From positions 620,001-684,000 of the forward strand of contig CAVXHG010000008.1 of NCBI GenBank assembly GCA_963761525.1: a DNA stretch of 64,000 nt, written 5' to 3'. This DNA comes from BOG-931 sp963761525 (lineage in GTDB: Bacteria > Pseudomonadota > Alphaproteobacteria > Rhizobiales > Xanthobacteraceae). Position numbers and translations under genes: made by a program. Positions 9,224-18,187 of the stretch are shown here, piece after piece. The notes below the pieces were generated by a model. That model was given only the letters and a program-made list of their open reading frames with translations. It was not told the origin of the DNA and made no database searches. Each line of letters starts with the position of its first letter. Positions within the stretch are counted from its first letter, which is position 1.

Positions 9224-10228
9224 ATGGCTGGTAACGTGAATGCGAAGATATTAGTCACCGGCGGCAGCGGTTTCATAGGAGCTGCGCTGGTTACGGAATT
9301 GGTCAGGGTCGGCGCCAAAGTCCGCGTGCTCGACGATAATTCGCGCGGTGCATCTCGCCGCCTTGCCGCGCTCAGTGACGACGTGGAGTTCGTCGCAGGC
9401 GATATCCGCGACGCCGCCGCAGTTGCCGCAGCGACGCGCGGCATGGACGAGGTGCATCACCTCGCATTCGTCAATGGCACTGAGTTCTTCTACAGCGCGC
9501 CCGATCTCGTGCTCGATGTTGGTGTGAAGGGCATTGTCAACGTTATTGATGCTTGCCGCCAGAACAACATCCGCAATCTCGTGCTTGCGTCGAGTGCAGA
9601 AGTCTATCAAACGGCTTCGCGGGTACCGACGGATGAAAGTGTACCGTTGATCGTTCCTGATCCGCACAATCCGCGTTACTCATACGGCGGCGGTAAAATC
9701 ATCAGCGAACTCATGGCAATCAATTATGGTCGCAAATACTTTGATCGAGTACTGATCTTCCGCCCTCACAATATTTATGGGCCCGACATGGGCTTCGAGC
9801 ACGTCATCCCCCAATTTACGCTTCGCCTGAAAAAAGAAGCTCGGCAACAAGGCAACGGAGTTGTGAGGTTCCAGATACAGGGCAGCGGGCGCGAGACCCG
9901 CAGCTTCTGCCATATCAGCGACCTGGTGCAGGGTGTGATGGTTATGAGGTCGCGCGGCGAGCATCTTGGCATCTACCATATTGGTACTTCAGAGGAGGTC
10001 GCCATTGGCGATCTGGCCCATCGTATTGCCGGGACGATGAGTCTCGAAATTGAGCTTATTTCCACGTCGACGCTCGCTGGGAGCACGCCACGACGTTGTC
10101 CGGATATCAGCAAACTGGTAGGCCTTGGTTATCAGCCACGTGTTCGGCTTAACGAGGGTTTGCCGCCTACTGTGCGCTGGTATTGCGAGAACGAGCAGTT
10201 GGCCGGTCAATTGCAAGCACGGATCTAG
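9224..10228 (+). CDS. NAD-dependent epimerase/dehydratase (extended SDR) acting on a nucleotide sugar
   Basis: 334 residues. The Rossmann motif GGSGFIGAAL lies at the N-terminus, followed by DIRDAAAV for the adenine pocket. Catalytic residues are in SSAEVY and YSYGGGK (YxxxK). Substrate-side motifs are FRPHNIYGPDMG and the GSGRETRSFCHISD loop, close to UDP-glucose 4-epimerase and GDP-mannose 4,6-dehydratase relatives. The ATG at 9224 is preferred to the one at 9182 because the conserved part starts at KILVTGGSG. It is the first gene of a plus-strand set: the next gene begins 21 bp after its stop. Confidence 0.9.
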   Translation: MAGNVNAKILVTGGSGFIGAALVTELVRVGAKVRVLDDNSRGASRRLAALSDDVEFVAGDIRDAAAVAAATRGMDEVHHLAFVNGTEFFYSAPDLVLDVGVKGIVNVIDACRQNNIRNLVLASSAEVYQTASRVPTDESVPLIVPDPHNPRYSYGGGKIISELMAINYGRKYFDRVLIFRPHNIYGPDMGFEHVIPQFTLRLKKEARQQGNGVVRFQIQGSGRETRSFCHISDLVQGVMVMRSRGEHLGIYHIGTSEEVAIGDLAHRIAGTMSLEIELISTSTLAGSTPRRCPDISKLVGLGYQPRVRLNEGLPPTVRWYCENEQLAGQLQARI

Positions 10229-10248
10229 CCAACCTAGGGATAGGGGGA

Positions 10249-11523
10249 ATGACCTTGGATCAGGTGCGCGCTCTTCGAGCGAGCGGGACTGGCGCCAGCG
10301 TTCCGGTAGAGCTTTGCCAAGTGTGCGGCCACGCGCCGCTGGAGAATGTTCTTTCTCTCGGTTATATGCCGCCCGTGAATCAGATGGTGTCGATCGGCGC
10401 AATACCGCGGCAACAGCCATGGTTTCCGACCAACCTTTTTTATTGTCCGAACTGCGAACTGGTGCAGCTTGGGATTGCCGTCGATCCAGTTATAATTTTT
10501 CCTCCCGAATATCCGTATACAAGCGGCACCACGAGAATTCTGCGCGAGAACTTCGCTGATCTTTATACCGAAAGCGCCGGCATGTTGAACTTGTCGGCGG
10601 ACGATCTCGTCGTTGATGTCGGTTCCAACGACGGAACCTTGTTATCCAATTTCCAAAAGGCCGGCCATAAAGTACTCGGTATTGAGCCAACGGACGTGGG
10701 TCGCATCGCAGCGAGCCGCGGTATCGCAACAATACAGCGTTATTTTAGCCCTGAAGTGGCTAGCGAAGCAAAGCGCCAATTTGGCGCCGCACGGATTATT
10801 ACTGCGGCGAATTGCTTCGCCCACATGGAAGATGTGCACGCAATCATCGAGGGTATCGTTGAATTGCTGACCCCTGACGGCGTGTTCATTTCAGAATCGC
10901 ACTATTTGATCGGGTTGCTAGACCGGCTGCAATACGACACTATTTATCATGAGCATCTGCGTTATTACTCGCTGACAAGTCTGCAATATTTGTTGGCGAT
11001 GCACGGTCTCGAAATTTTTCATGCAAGGCCGATACCGACCCATGGCGGGTCGATCCGTGTCTATGCAGCGCGCAAAGGTGCACGGGAGGTACAGCCCAGC
11101 GTTGGTCAAATGCTCGCCAGTGAACCTCGCGGCAATGCTATGCGCGAGCGGCTCGCCGCATTTCGCCACGACGTCATGTTATCGAAGCTGAGACTGCTCG
11201 CGCTGATTCGCGATATGAAGGAAAAGGGTGCAAGCATTTGCGGTATCAGCGCGCCGTCACGTGCGAGCACTCTAATTAATTATGCGGGCCTTGACGAGGC
11301 GATGATTGACTACGTCTGCGAAATCGCCGGGTCGCTCAAAATTGGTAAGTATATGCCCGGAACGATGATTCCGGTGGTCGAGGAAGCGAAGCTGTTTGCC
11401 GAGAATCCAGACTGCGCTATTATTTTTTCGTGGCATATCGCCGATGAATTGGCGTCTGTCGTGCGTAAGAAAGGTTATAAGGGCGAGTTAATCACGCCGT
11501 TGCCCGTCCCGCGGAGTCTTTGA
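10249..11523 (+). CDS. Class I SAM-dependent sugar C-methyltransferase (zinc-binding N-terminus)
   Basis: 424 residues with three parts: an N-terminal zinc-ribbon-like segment (CQVCGHAPL and FYCPNCELVQLG), a central SAM-binding Rossmann fold (VVDVGSNDGTLLSNFQ) and a C-terminal domain with ICGISAPSRASTLINYAG. The block YDTIYHEHLRYYSLTSL and THGGSIRVY is typical of the NDP-hexose C-3 methyltransferase group (TylC3/NovU type). It would add a methyl branch to a keto-sugar nucleotide, so the cluster may make a branched deoxysugar. The ATG at 10249 sits behind GGGGGA. Cysteines and SAM motif are intact. Confidence 0.88.
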   Translation: MTLDQVRALRASGTGASVPVELCQVCGHAPLENVLSLGYMPPVNQMVSIGAIPRQQPWFPTNLFYCPNCELVQLGIAVDPVIIFPPEYPYTSGTTRILRENFADLYTESAGMLNLSADDLVVDVGSNDGTLLSNFQKAGHKVLGIEPTDVGRIAASRGIATIQRYFSPEVASEAKRQFGAARIITAANCFAHMEDVHAIIEGIVELLTPDGVFISESHYLIGLLDRLQYDTIYHEHLRYYSLTSLQYLLAMHGLEIFHARPIPTHGGSIRVYAARKGAREVQPSVGQMLASEPRGNAMRERLAAFRHDVMLSKLRLLALIRDMKEKGASICGISAPSRASTLINYAGLDEAMIDYVCEIAGSLKIGKYMPGTMIPVVEEAKLFAENPDCAIIFSWHIADELASVVRKKGYKGELITPLPVPRSL

Positions 11524-11529
11524 TCGGGT

Positions 11530-11703
11530 ATGACCACCGCCGCCGCTCCTAGCCAGGACAATCAGAAAGTCGAGGCGCTGCCGTTTGAAGCTGTCTCACT
11601 AGGCGGCGTCTTGTTAAGCTGCCTCGCGCACCACCTTCCCGATCTGCGCCGTTGTGTTGCCGAAAATATTCCGCGCGGTCACGGCCCGGTGGCCGCTTCG
11701 TGA
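11530..11703 (+). CDS. Small hypothetical protein (57 aa), possibly a gene remnant
   Basis: An ATG 7 bp after the methyltransferase stop opens 57 codons (MTTAAAPSQDNQKVEALPF, then EAVSLGGVLLSCLAHHLPD) closed by TGA at 11701. There is no recognisable family. Its position in the operon and reasonable codon use suggest a small protein or the 5' end of a deleted sugar gene. The 75 bp to the next start have no conserved content that I recognise. Confidence 0.3.
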   Translation: MTTAAAPSQDNQKVEALPFEAVSLGGVLLSCLAHHLPDLRRCVAENIPRGHGPVAAS

Positions 11704-11779
11704 CGTTTGATCCAAGCTGTATGAGACTATCGATGATGGAGCTACTTCGAGCTTTTGTTGTGAGTTGCGGATCCAAGCT

Positions 11780-13021
11780 ATGAACGAACTAAAAGTGCCG
11801 ACAAACAGTCAGAGAAGGAACGGTTCCGTCGCAAATGGGGATGTGACGGTGGTCGGCGGTGCCGGACACGTGGGTATACCGTTGGTGCTGTCGCTGGCGG
11901 AAAGCGGGCTTTGCGTCAACGTCAATGATCTCAACAAACAAGCCCTAGACGTTCTTAAGGCGGGCCGCCTCCCGTTTATTGAATACGGCGCAGCATCTCT
12001 CCTCACCAAGGCGCTCGCCGGAAACAAGCTTATTTTCACCAGCGCACCGGATGAGATTTCAACCAACGGCCCGGTCATCGTCACGATAGGCACGCCGATC
12101 GACGAATTTTTTAATCCTGTCCGTCAAGTCATTCAGGATTGCATCGACGCGCTGTTGCCGCACATCGAGGACGGGCGCCTGATCGTGCTGCGCTCAACGA
12201 TATTTCCGGGCACCACCGATTGGGTCCACGCCTACCTCAATCGCTGTGGTCGCAGCGTAAAGGTTGCGTTTTGTCCTGAGCGCGTGGTTCAGGGTTATGG
12301 GATCCAGGAACTCCGCGACATGCCGCAAATCATCAGCGGCACGACGCCCGAAGCGGTCGAGGAGGCTTCCGCTTTGTTCGGGCCGCTGGTCAAAGAGCTT
12401 GTGATAGTGACGCCGATGGAGGCGGAGTTCGCGAAGCTCTTCTCCAACGCCTATCGCTACATCGAGTTTGCAACCACCAACCAGTTTTATCTCATCGCCA
12501 AGGCCGCTGGCCTGGATTATCAGAATGTGCTCAGAGCGATGAAGCACAACTATCCGCGCGCACAACACGTGCCGCGGCCCGGCTACTCGGCCGGTCCTTG
12601 CCTTATGAAGGATACGATGCAGCTTGCGGCGTTCGCACAAAACCAGTTCAGCCTTGGTAACGCCGCCATGATGGTCAACGAAGGCCTAGTGATACACGTC
12701 GTCGACGAGCTTCGGCGGTCGCGAAATCTCGAGGCGAGCACGGTCGGTCTGCTTGGCATGGCCTTCAAGGCGGAAATCGATGATATCCGGGCCTCCTTGA
12801 GCTATAAGTTTAAGAAAATGCTCGTCCCACTTGCAAAAGAAGTGCTGACGACAGACCCGTTCGTAACAATCGATCCTTCCTTACTGCCGATCGATGAGGT
12901 GATTTCACGGAGCGATGTGTTGATCCTCTGCACTCCGCACCTCTGTTATAAGAAAGCTGATCTTAAGGGAAAGCCCGTTGTCGATGTCTGGGGGTTCTTT
13001 GAAAAAGCCAAGGTACCTTGA
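11780..13021 (+). CDS. Nucleotide-sugar dehydrogenase (UDP-ManNAc / UDP-glucose dehydrogenase family)
   Basis: 413 residues with the three-domain UDP-sugar 6-dehydrogenase layout. The N-terminal NAD domain has VTVVGGAGHVGIPLVLSLAE; the central part has VLRSTIFPGTTDW and AFCPERVVQGYGIQEL; the catalytic cysteine lies in GYSAGPCLMKDTMQL; the C-terminal UDP-binding domain starts at TVGLLGMAFKAEIDDIRAS. The family makes uronic acids by two successive oxidations at C6. The ERVVQG element favours the WecC-like branch, although UDP-glucose cannot be excluded. It lies after the epimerase and methyltransferase genes and is convergent with the transglycosylase gene. Confidence 0.9.
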   Translation: MNELKVPTNSQRRNGSVANGDVTVVGGAGHVGIPLVLSLAESGLCVNVNDLNKQALDVLKAGRLPFIEYGAASLLTKALAGNKLIFTSAPDEISTNGPVIVTIGTPIDEFFNPVRQVIQDCIDALLPHIEDGRLIVLRSTIFPGTTDWVHAYLNRCGRSVKVAFCPERVVQGYGIQELRDMPQIISGTTPEAVEEASALFGPLVKELVIVTPMEAEFAKLFSNAYRYIEFATTNQFYLIAKAAGLDYQNVLRAMKHNYPRAQHVPRPGYSAGPCLMKDTMQLAAFAQNQFSLGNAAMMVNEGLVIHVVDELRRSRNLEASTVGLLGMAFKAEIDDIRASLSYKFKKMLVPLAKEVLTTDPFVTIDPSLLPIDEVISRSDVLILCTPHLCYKKADLKGKPVVDVWGFFEKAKVP

Positions 13022-13028
13022 TTTATGA

Positions 13029-13126
13029 AAGCTCTCGACACCGTCATTCCGTCGCAGCGGCGCTTCAGGCCGTTGTTGCGGATAACAATTGACGGCGACG
13101 GAGCGCTTAGGCTTCGTCGAGAGCTT
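13029..13126. repeat. Inverted repeat between convergent genes
   Basis: AAGCTCTCGAC (13029-13039) and GTCGAGAGCTT (13116-13126) are perfect 11-bp inverted copies that close the whole gap between the dehydrogenase and the lytic transglycosylase. Inside, GGCGCTTCAGGCC and GGAGCGCTTAGGC can pair in part. It could act as a bidirectional terminator stem, though no T-tract follows. Confidence 0.6.
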
Positions 13127-13131
13127 CCGGC

Positions 13132-15567
13132 CTAACCGCCGCGGCGCAGGTCGGCCTCGATCATCAGGCGAGGGCTGTTGTCGAGGCGCGCGCGATAAAC
13201 CTGGATATTTTCCATGATGCGCTGGACGTAATTGCGTGTCTCCGACAGCGGTATGCGCTCGATCCAGTCTACCGGATCGACTTTTTCGTCGCGCGGATCG
13301 CCGTATTGGTCGATCCATTCCTTGGCCCGGCGTGGGCCCGCATTGTAGGCGACAAACGCGAGGATGTAGGAGCCACGCCAGCTGGCAATGTCGTTGCCGA
13401 GTTCGGCGCTGCCAAGCTGGGCGTTGTACGCCACGTCCGACAACAGGCGGCGTTGATCGAAGGTGACATTAAAGCGTTTTGCGGTGTCCCGGCCTGCGGC
13501 AGGGGTCACCTGCATCAGGCCCAGCGCGTTGGCGCTGGAGACGACCTTGGGATTAAAGGCGCTTTCCTGCCGTACGATCGAATAGATTACGCAACGTTCG
13601 ACCTGTGGGCCGACTTGCTGGAAATTCGGCACGCCGAAGTCAGGGAATGCATAGTGTTCGAGCGGCAATCCGCGGCCAAGCGCGATTTTGCCAATCAAGA
13701 GCGTCGCGCGCGCATCGTCGTGACGGGTTGTTATTTCGGCGAGTGTTGCCAGGGCTGCTTCGTCGTTGGCTTTGTCGGCGAGGTCGGCTGCCATTGAGGC
13801 GATGAGGTCACGGGCATCGACGGCGTAAAGGATATCGAACACGCGAGCGAGCTCGAGATTATGGAGATCGACCGGCGGCGCCGGCGGTGGCCTAAGCGCT
13901 ACGTCATCGAGGCCGAGCCGTGCCCGTGCCAGCTGGCCATAATAGGCCGTCGGATAACGGGCCGCGGTCTCGTAATAGGTGCGCGCTTCCTGCTCGCGTC
14001 CGGCGGCTTCCGTGGCGCGGCCTTGCCAATAAAACGAGCGGGCGAGCGTGATCGGATTGGAAACTCCCTCGGCGATCTTGGCAAAATGAGCGAACGCCAT
14101 GGTTGGCTCGCGCAGGAAGCGAAGCGCGATCCAACCGGCAGTGAATTGTTGCTCGGCGCGATAATTTTCGTTGACCGGCGTCGCCGCGTCGTCCGCGATC
14201 GTGTAGGCCAATTTGACATCGCCCTGGTCAAGCAGCTTGCGGGCCAACAGCCGTCGCTCGATCCACCATTGGTCGACGTCGAGTAAAATGGCCGGATCGC
14301 GCGGGGCAGCCGCCATCAGGTGAGCGGCCTCGTCGATAGCATCGTTATGGCGCAGCAATTGGATGCGGCTGAACATATAGCCGGCGTCCTGGCGCTGCGC
14401 CGACGTCGGGACGGCTTCGAGCAACGACTTGGCGTTGCTTTCCTTATTCGATGACCGCGGCACGCGCCTTGGCGATAGCTACCTGAGTAGAGTTGAGATG
14501 TTGAGCTGCCCGAAGGCCCGCGTCATCGTCGCTCGGCATAAAGCCGCGCATGTCCATGCGGACTTTGTCGTCGTCCTGGGAGACCAAGCCGGCGAATGTG
14601 CTGCGAGCCTGATCCTCAATATCTGAAGAGAAACTGTCGTCGCGCCAGGATCTCGCTGACGAGTTCGCTGCGCGCCCGCTGAATTGCCCTGGGACATCAT
14701 CGCGCGGGCGAGCGCGAATTTTCCCTTGGCGGTTCGTGGTGGTTCTGTGCGGAAAAAGGCGATGACGGCCGCTGGGTCAGTGCGGTCCTGCCACAAGACC
14801 GACTCGGCTTTTCGGCGCAGCGCGATAATGCCCGGCCAGCTTGGATTGGCGGTTATGAAGGCGGAATAGCGGGAAAAATCGGCGTCGGTTTCGTCCGCGC
14901 GCAGGATCACCCATTCGACGAGCTTGCGCGCCACCGGATCGGAGATCGTGCCTTCGGTGCTGGTCGCGTCGTCGGTTCGGCCATGATGGGCGAGATCCAT
15001 CGCCTGTTTGACGGCGGCGATATCGAGCGGCGAGGTGGTTGAACTTGCTGCCATTGCAAAGGCTGGCGCCGGCTTCAACGATGGCAGTAGTGCGGCCCGA
15101 CTAGCCGGCACGCCGGTTGTGGCGTTGACGCGGATAGGAACACTCGGGTTTGCGGCAATCGACGGCGATGAGAGCGAAGGCCGCAACGCCAATGGAGCGA
15201 ACGCGTTCTTCTTGGCGGCTGATTTTTGCTCAGGCTTATGTTCGGCGGAGGTCTTATTGGCGGATTTGCTATCCGCGGCCTTTTTGTCAGCTGTTTTTTC
15301 GACTGGCTTCTTGTCGGCGGACTTCTTCTCGGAAGCTTTATTCTCGGCGGGCTTTTTCTCGGACGATTTGTTTTCAGATGCCTTGTTTCCAGAAGCCCTG
15401 CTTTCAGAAGCTTTGGGTTCGTGAGATTTTGGCCCGGCCGGCTTGCCGCTTGTCGATGTATCGGGCTTGGCGACCGGCACAGGAACTGCATCGCCTGACG
15501 CCGCATAGATATCGCCCCCGGAGAGGGCAAGGGCGGACAATACAAATATCAGGCGAAGTGCCTTCAC
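13132..15567 (-). pseudogene. Soluble lytic murein transglycosylase (Slt70-like), three frameshifts
   Basis: A periplasmic enzyme that cleaves peptidoglycan glycan strands. A GTG start at 15567 gives the signal peptide VKALRLIFVLSALALSG. A Lys/Ser/Glu-rich low-complexity linker follows (repeats of ASEKKSADKK type, about residues 45-130), then the alpha-superhelical U domain and, at the C-terminus, the SLT catalytic domain with Glu in YSIVRQESAFNPKVVS, the motif NALGLMQVTPAAG and YNAGPRRAKEWI. The frame breaks near 14668, 14648 and 14447. Between them the protein reads RDDSFSSDIEDQARSTFAGL. The shifts total three bases, so N- and C-terminal parts share a frame. Corrected length is about 810 residues. 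Confidence 0.88.
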
Positions 15568-15812
15568 CGGCTCGACCCTCCCTGCCGCAGCATCCCCTGC
15601 CTGCGCTCCGAAGAACCTCTTCGGCCGGTAAGATTGACGAATCCCTAAACCTCTGGATACGCCACTATAATTCCCGATTTTCACGGCGAAAGCGGGGCAT
15701 CTCGCCGTCAGAGGCCTTTCAACACCTCGTGTGAACCGGTATTTATGCCGTTCGGCCGGGTCCGATGCCGGAGGCGTTTAGCCGCCAGGACATCCGCGCC
15801 AGGGATCGTGTC

Positions 15813-16703
15813 ATGACCGCCAAGACCAAGTTTCGAGGCTCGTTCACCGCGCTCGTCACCCCTTTCAAGAACGGTTCGGTCGACGAGAAAGCGTTTCGCG
15901 ACCTGGTGGAGTGGCAGATTGCCGAGGGCACCAAAGGGCTGGTTCCGGTGGGCACCACCGGTGAGAGCCCGACTTTGTCGCATCAGGAGCATCGCGATGT
16001 CGTTGAATGGTGCGTCAATCAGGCGCGTGGCCGCGTGCCGATCGTGGCCGGCGCGGGCTCAAACTCCACCAAGGAAGCAGTCGAGCTTGCCCAGCACGCG
16101 GAAAACGCCGGCGCCGATGCCGTGCTCGTGGTCACGCCCTATTACAACAAGCCGACGCAGGAAGGGCTTTATCAGCACTTCAAGGCGATCAACGACGCGA
16201 TCGGAATTCCGATACTGATCTATAATATCCCGCCGCGTTCGGTAATCGACATGTCGGTCGACACCATGAAGCGGCTCTACGAGCTTAAGAACATCGCCGG
16301 AGTGAAGGACGCCACCGCGAACATGACGCGGGTGACGCAGCAACGTGCAGCGATGGGCGATGACTTCAACCAGTTGTCGGGCGAAGATATCACCGCGCTT
16401 GGGTTCATGGCGCATGGCGGACATGGCTGCATTTCCGTGACGTCGAATGTGGCGCCGCGGTTGTGCGCGGAATTTCAGGCGGCGTGCCTGAAAGGTGATT
16501 TTGCCGCAGCGTTGAAGTTGCAGGACAAGCTTGCGCCCCTTCACATGAACCTGTTCGTCGAAACCAGTCCGGCGCCGGTCAAGTATGCGCTCTCCCTGCT
16601 CGGCAAATGCTCCACTACCGTCCGCCTGCCGATGGTGCCGGCGAGCGAGAAGGCGCAGATCGCCGTTCGCGAGGCGATGGTGCATGCCGGTTTGATGAAT
16701 TAA
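15813..16703 (+). CDS. dapA: 4-hydroxy-tetrahydrodipicolinate synthase
   Basis: 296 residues. Condenses pyruvate with aspartate semialdehyde in lysine and diaminopimelate synthesis (cytoplasm). Pyruvate forms a Schiff base with Lys165 in GVKDATANM; Tyr137 (LIYNIPPRS) and the GTTGES loop at 47-52 are in place, as is YYNKPTQEGLY. The ATG at 15813 starts MTAKTKFRGSFTALVTPF, matching the usual N-terminus, rather than the longer upstream frame. Divergent from the lytic transglycosylase, so two peptidoglycan-related genes share a promoter region. Confidence 0.97.
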   Translation: MTAKTKFRGSFTALVTPFKNGSVDEKAFRDLVEWQIAEGTKGLVPVGTTGESPTLSHQEHRDVVEWCVNQARGRVPIVAGAGSNSTKEAVELAQHAENAGADAVLVVTPYYNKPTQEGLYQHFKAINDAIGIPILIYNIPPRSVIDMSVDTMKRLYELKNIAGVKDATANMTRVTQQRAAMGDDFNQLSGEDITALGFMAHGGHGCISVTSNVAPRLCAEFQAACLKGDFAAALKLQDKLAPLHMNLFVETSPAPVKYALSLLGKCSTTVRLPMVPASEKAQIAVREAMVHAGLMN

Positions 16704-16783
16704 GGTGATCGTCTTTTAGGAGCCAGTCTAAGGCTTCATTTTCGGCTGCGGGCGGGTGTCGCCTGGAGCGAGGGGAGGAAACG

Positions 16784-17200
16784 ATGCTTGAGGAATTCAA
16801 AAAATTTGCGATGCGTGGCAACGTGGTTGACCTTGCCGTCGCGGTTATTATTGGCGCGGCTTTCGGCGCCATCGTCAACTCACTCGTTGGCGACATCATC
16901 ATGCCGATTATCGGTTCGGTTACCGGCGGTCTCGATTTCTCGAACTACTTCACCCCGCTGTCGGCGAAGGTAACGGCCAGCGCGCTTGCAGACGCCAAAA
17001 AACAAGGCGCTGTGCTGGCTTGGGGTAATTTTCTGACCCTGGTCATCAACTTCATCATCATCGCGTTTGCGCTGTTTCTGGCGGTCAAGGGCATCAGTAG
17101 CCTGAAGAAGTCCGAGCCGCCGGCTGCGCCTCCCGCTCCGTCAAAAGAAGAGCAATTGCTCACCGAAATCCGCGACCTGCTCAAGGCTCGCCAAGCCTAA
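16784..17200 (+). CDS. mscL: Large-conductance mechanosensitive channel MscL
   Basis: 138 residues. It opens under membrane tension to release solutes during hypo-osmotic shock and forms a pentamer in the inner membrane. The N-terminal amphipathic helix MLEEFKKFAMRGNVVDLAV leads into TM1 (VIIGAAFGAIVNSLVGDIIMP). The periplasmic loop is residues 45-75, TM2 is about 80-105 (FLTLVINFIIIAFALFLAV), and a charged C-terminal helix bundle follows (KEEQLLTEIRDLLKAR). Strong ribosome-binding site GGGGAGG upstream. Confidence 0.97.
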   Translation: MLEEFKKFAMRGNVVDLAVAVIIGAAFGAIVNSLVGDIIMPIIGSVTGGLDFSNYFTPLSAKVTASALADAKKQGAVLAWGNFLTLVINFIIIAFALFLAVKGISSLKKSEPPAAPPAPSKEEQLLTEIRDLLKARQA

Positions 17201-17237
17201 CTGTTCGATCAGAGCGTTCGCTGGCAAGTATAAGTGG

Positions 17238-17267
17238 CTAGTGGAGCTTTCAAATTTGCTCCACTAG
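17238..17267. repeat. Inverted repeat upstream of smpB
   Basis: CTAGTGGAGC (17238-17247) and GCTCCACTAG (17258-17267) form a perfect 10-bp stem with a 10-base loop, ending 9 bp before the smpB start. The same 10-mer CTAGTGGAGC appears once more at 8064-8073, in front of the aminotransferase gene. It could be a dispersed repeat or an mRNA leader hairpin over the smpB start region. Confidence 0.6.
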
Positions 17268-17276
17268 GATTATCGC

Positions 17277-17750
17277 ATGGCGGCAAAGCCGGAACAAAAA
17301 AATCGCGTGGTCGCCGATAACCGCAAGGCACGGTTCAACTACTTCATCGACGAGACCATGGAGGCCGGTGTCGCGTTGACCGGCACGGAAGTGAAGTCGC
17401 TGCGCCTAGGCAAGGCGACAATCGCGGAATCTTATGCCGACTCGCGCGAGGGCGAGATCTGGCTGATCAATTCCAACATCCCCGAATATCTTCAGGCCAA
17501 CCGCTTCAACCACACGCCAAAGCGGCCGCGAAAGCTGCTGTTGCACAAGCGGCAGATCAGCAAGCTGATTGGCGCCGTGGAGCGGCAAGGCATGACGCTG
17601 GTACCACTTAAGCTTTATTTCAACGAGCGGGGCCGCGCCAAGGTCGAACTGGCGCTGGCGCGCGGCAAGAAGCTCTACGACAAGCGCGATACCGACAAGA
17701 AGCGTTCATGGGAGCGCGAGCGCGGGCGGTTGTTGCGGCAAAAAGGGTAG
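17277..17750 (+). CDS. smpB: SsrA-binding protein SmpB
   Basis: 157 residues. Binds tmRNA and delivers it to stalled ribosomes for trans-translation. The OB-fold core shows VVADNRKARFNYFIDETMEAG, LTGTEVKSLR, and the C-terminal basic tail GKKLYDKRDTDKKRSWER that enters the ribosomal mRNA channel. Length is normal. No tmRNA gene is visible nearby. The stop is 6 bp before the next start, so the two are probably co-transcribed. Confidence 0.97.
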   Translation: MAAKPEQKNRVVADNRKARFNYFIDETMEAGVALTGTEVKSLRLGKATIAESYADSREGEIWLINSNIPEYLQANRFNHTPKRPRKLLLHKRQISKLIGAVERQGMTLVPLKLYFNERGRAKVELALARGKKLYDKRDTDKKRSWERERGRLLRQKG

Positions 17751-17756
17751 GTCGTC

Positions 17757-18140
17757 ATGGTTCCGACCCAGCTCGATCACTGCGTCATCCACGTCACTGA
17801 CTGGGAGCGGTCGAACGCATTTTATACTCGGGTGCTGGGCGCGGAACTGATCACACGGCCAGCCGGTTTCGCTTATCGCTTCGGTGACAAGCAGCTCAAC
17901 GTGCATGGGCCCGGCGTCAAGCCCGCCGAAGTGGCGCGTCTGCCAGTCGCGCCCGGCAATAGCGACCTGTGCTTCGAGTGGATGGGGCCGATTGCCGATG
18001 CCGTGGCTCATCTTAAGCGCTGTGAGGTGCCAATCGAAGCCGGGCCAATGCAGCGTTTTGGGGCCAAGGGGCCAGGAACCAGCGTCTATTTCCGCGATCC
18101 TGATGGTTCGTTGATGGAGTTCATGTCCTACGGTGCGTGA
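17757..18140 (+). CDS. VOC-family (glyoxalase-like) protein
   Basis: 127 residues with two beta-alpha-beta-beta-beta units. Metal-ligand-type positions appear in LDHCVIHVTD (His) and GSLMEFMSY (Glu), with YFRDPDGSLME typical of the family. It resembles the small VOC 'virulence protein' subgroup, whose reactions are undefined; glyoxalase, dioxygenase or antibiotic-binding roles are all possible. Close spacing to smpB and to the peroxiredoxin gene suggests an operon. Confidence 0.85.
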   Translation: MVPTQLDHCVIHVTDWERSNAFYTRVLGAELITRPAGFAYRFGDKQLNVHGPGVKPAEVARLPVAPGNSDLCFEWMGPIADAVAHLKRCEVPIEAGPMQRFGAKGPGTSVYFRDPDGSLMEFMSYGA

Positions 18141-18187
18141 TCCCGAACGCTCTTCGGGCAATCATCCGCCAAAACTGGAGACCAACC

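Noticed and set aside
15226..15498. CRISPR-like or tandem repeat in the 15.2-15.4 kb stretch
   Set aside because: The periodicity is the Lys/Ser/Glu codon pattern of the lytic transglycosylase linker; units are not conserved as DNA and have no spacers.
17200..17280. tmRNA gene near smpB
   Set aside because: No alanine-tRNA-like ends or tag-peptide frame; only a 10-bp inverted repeat is present.
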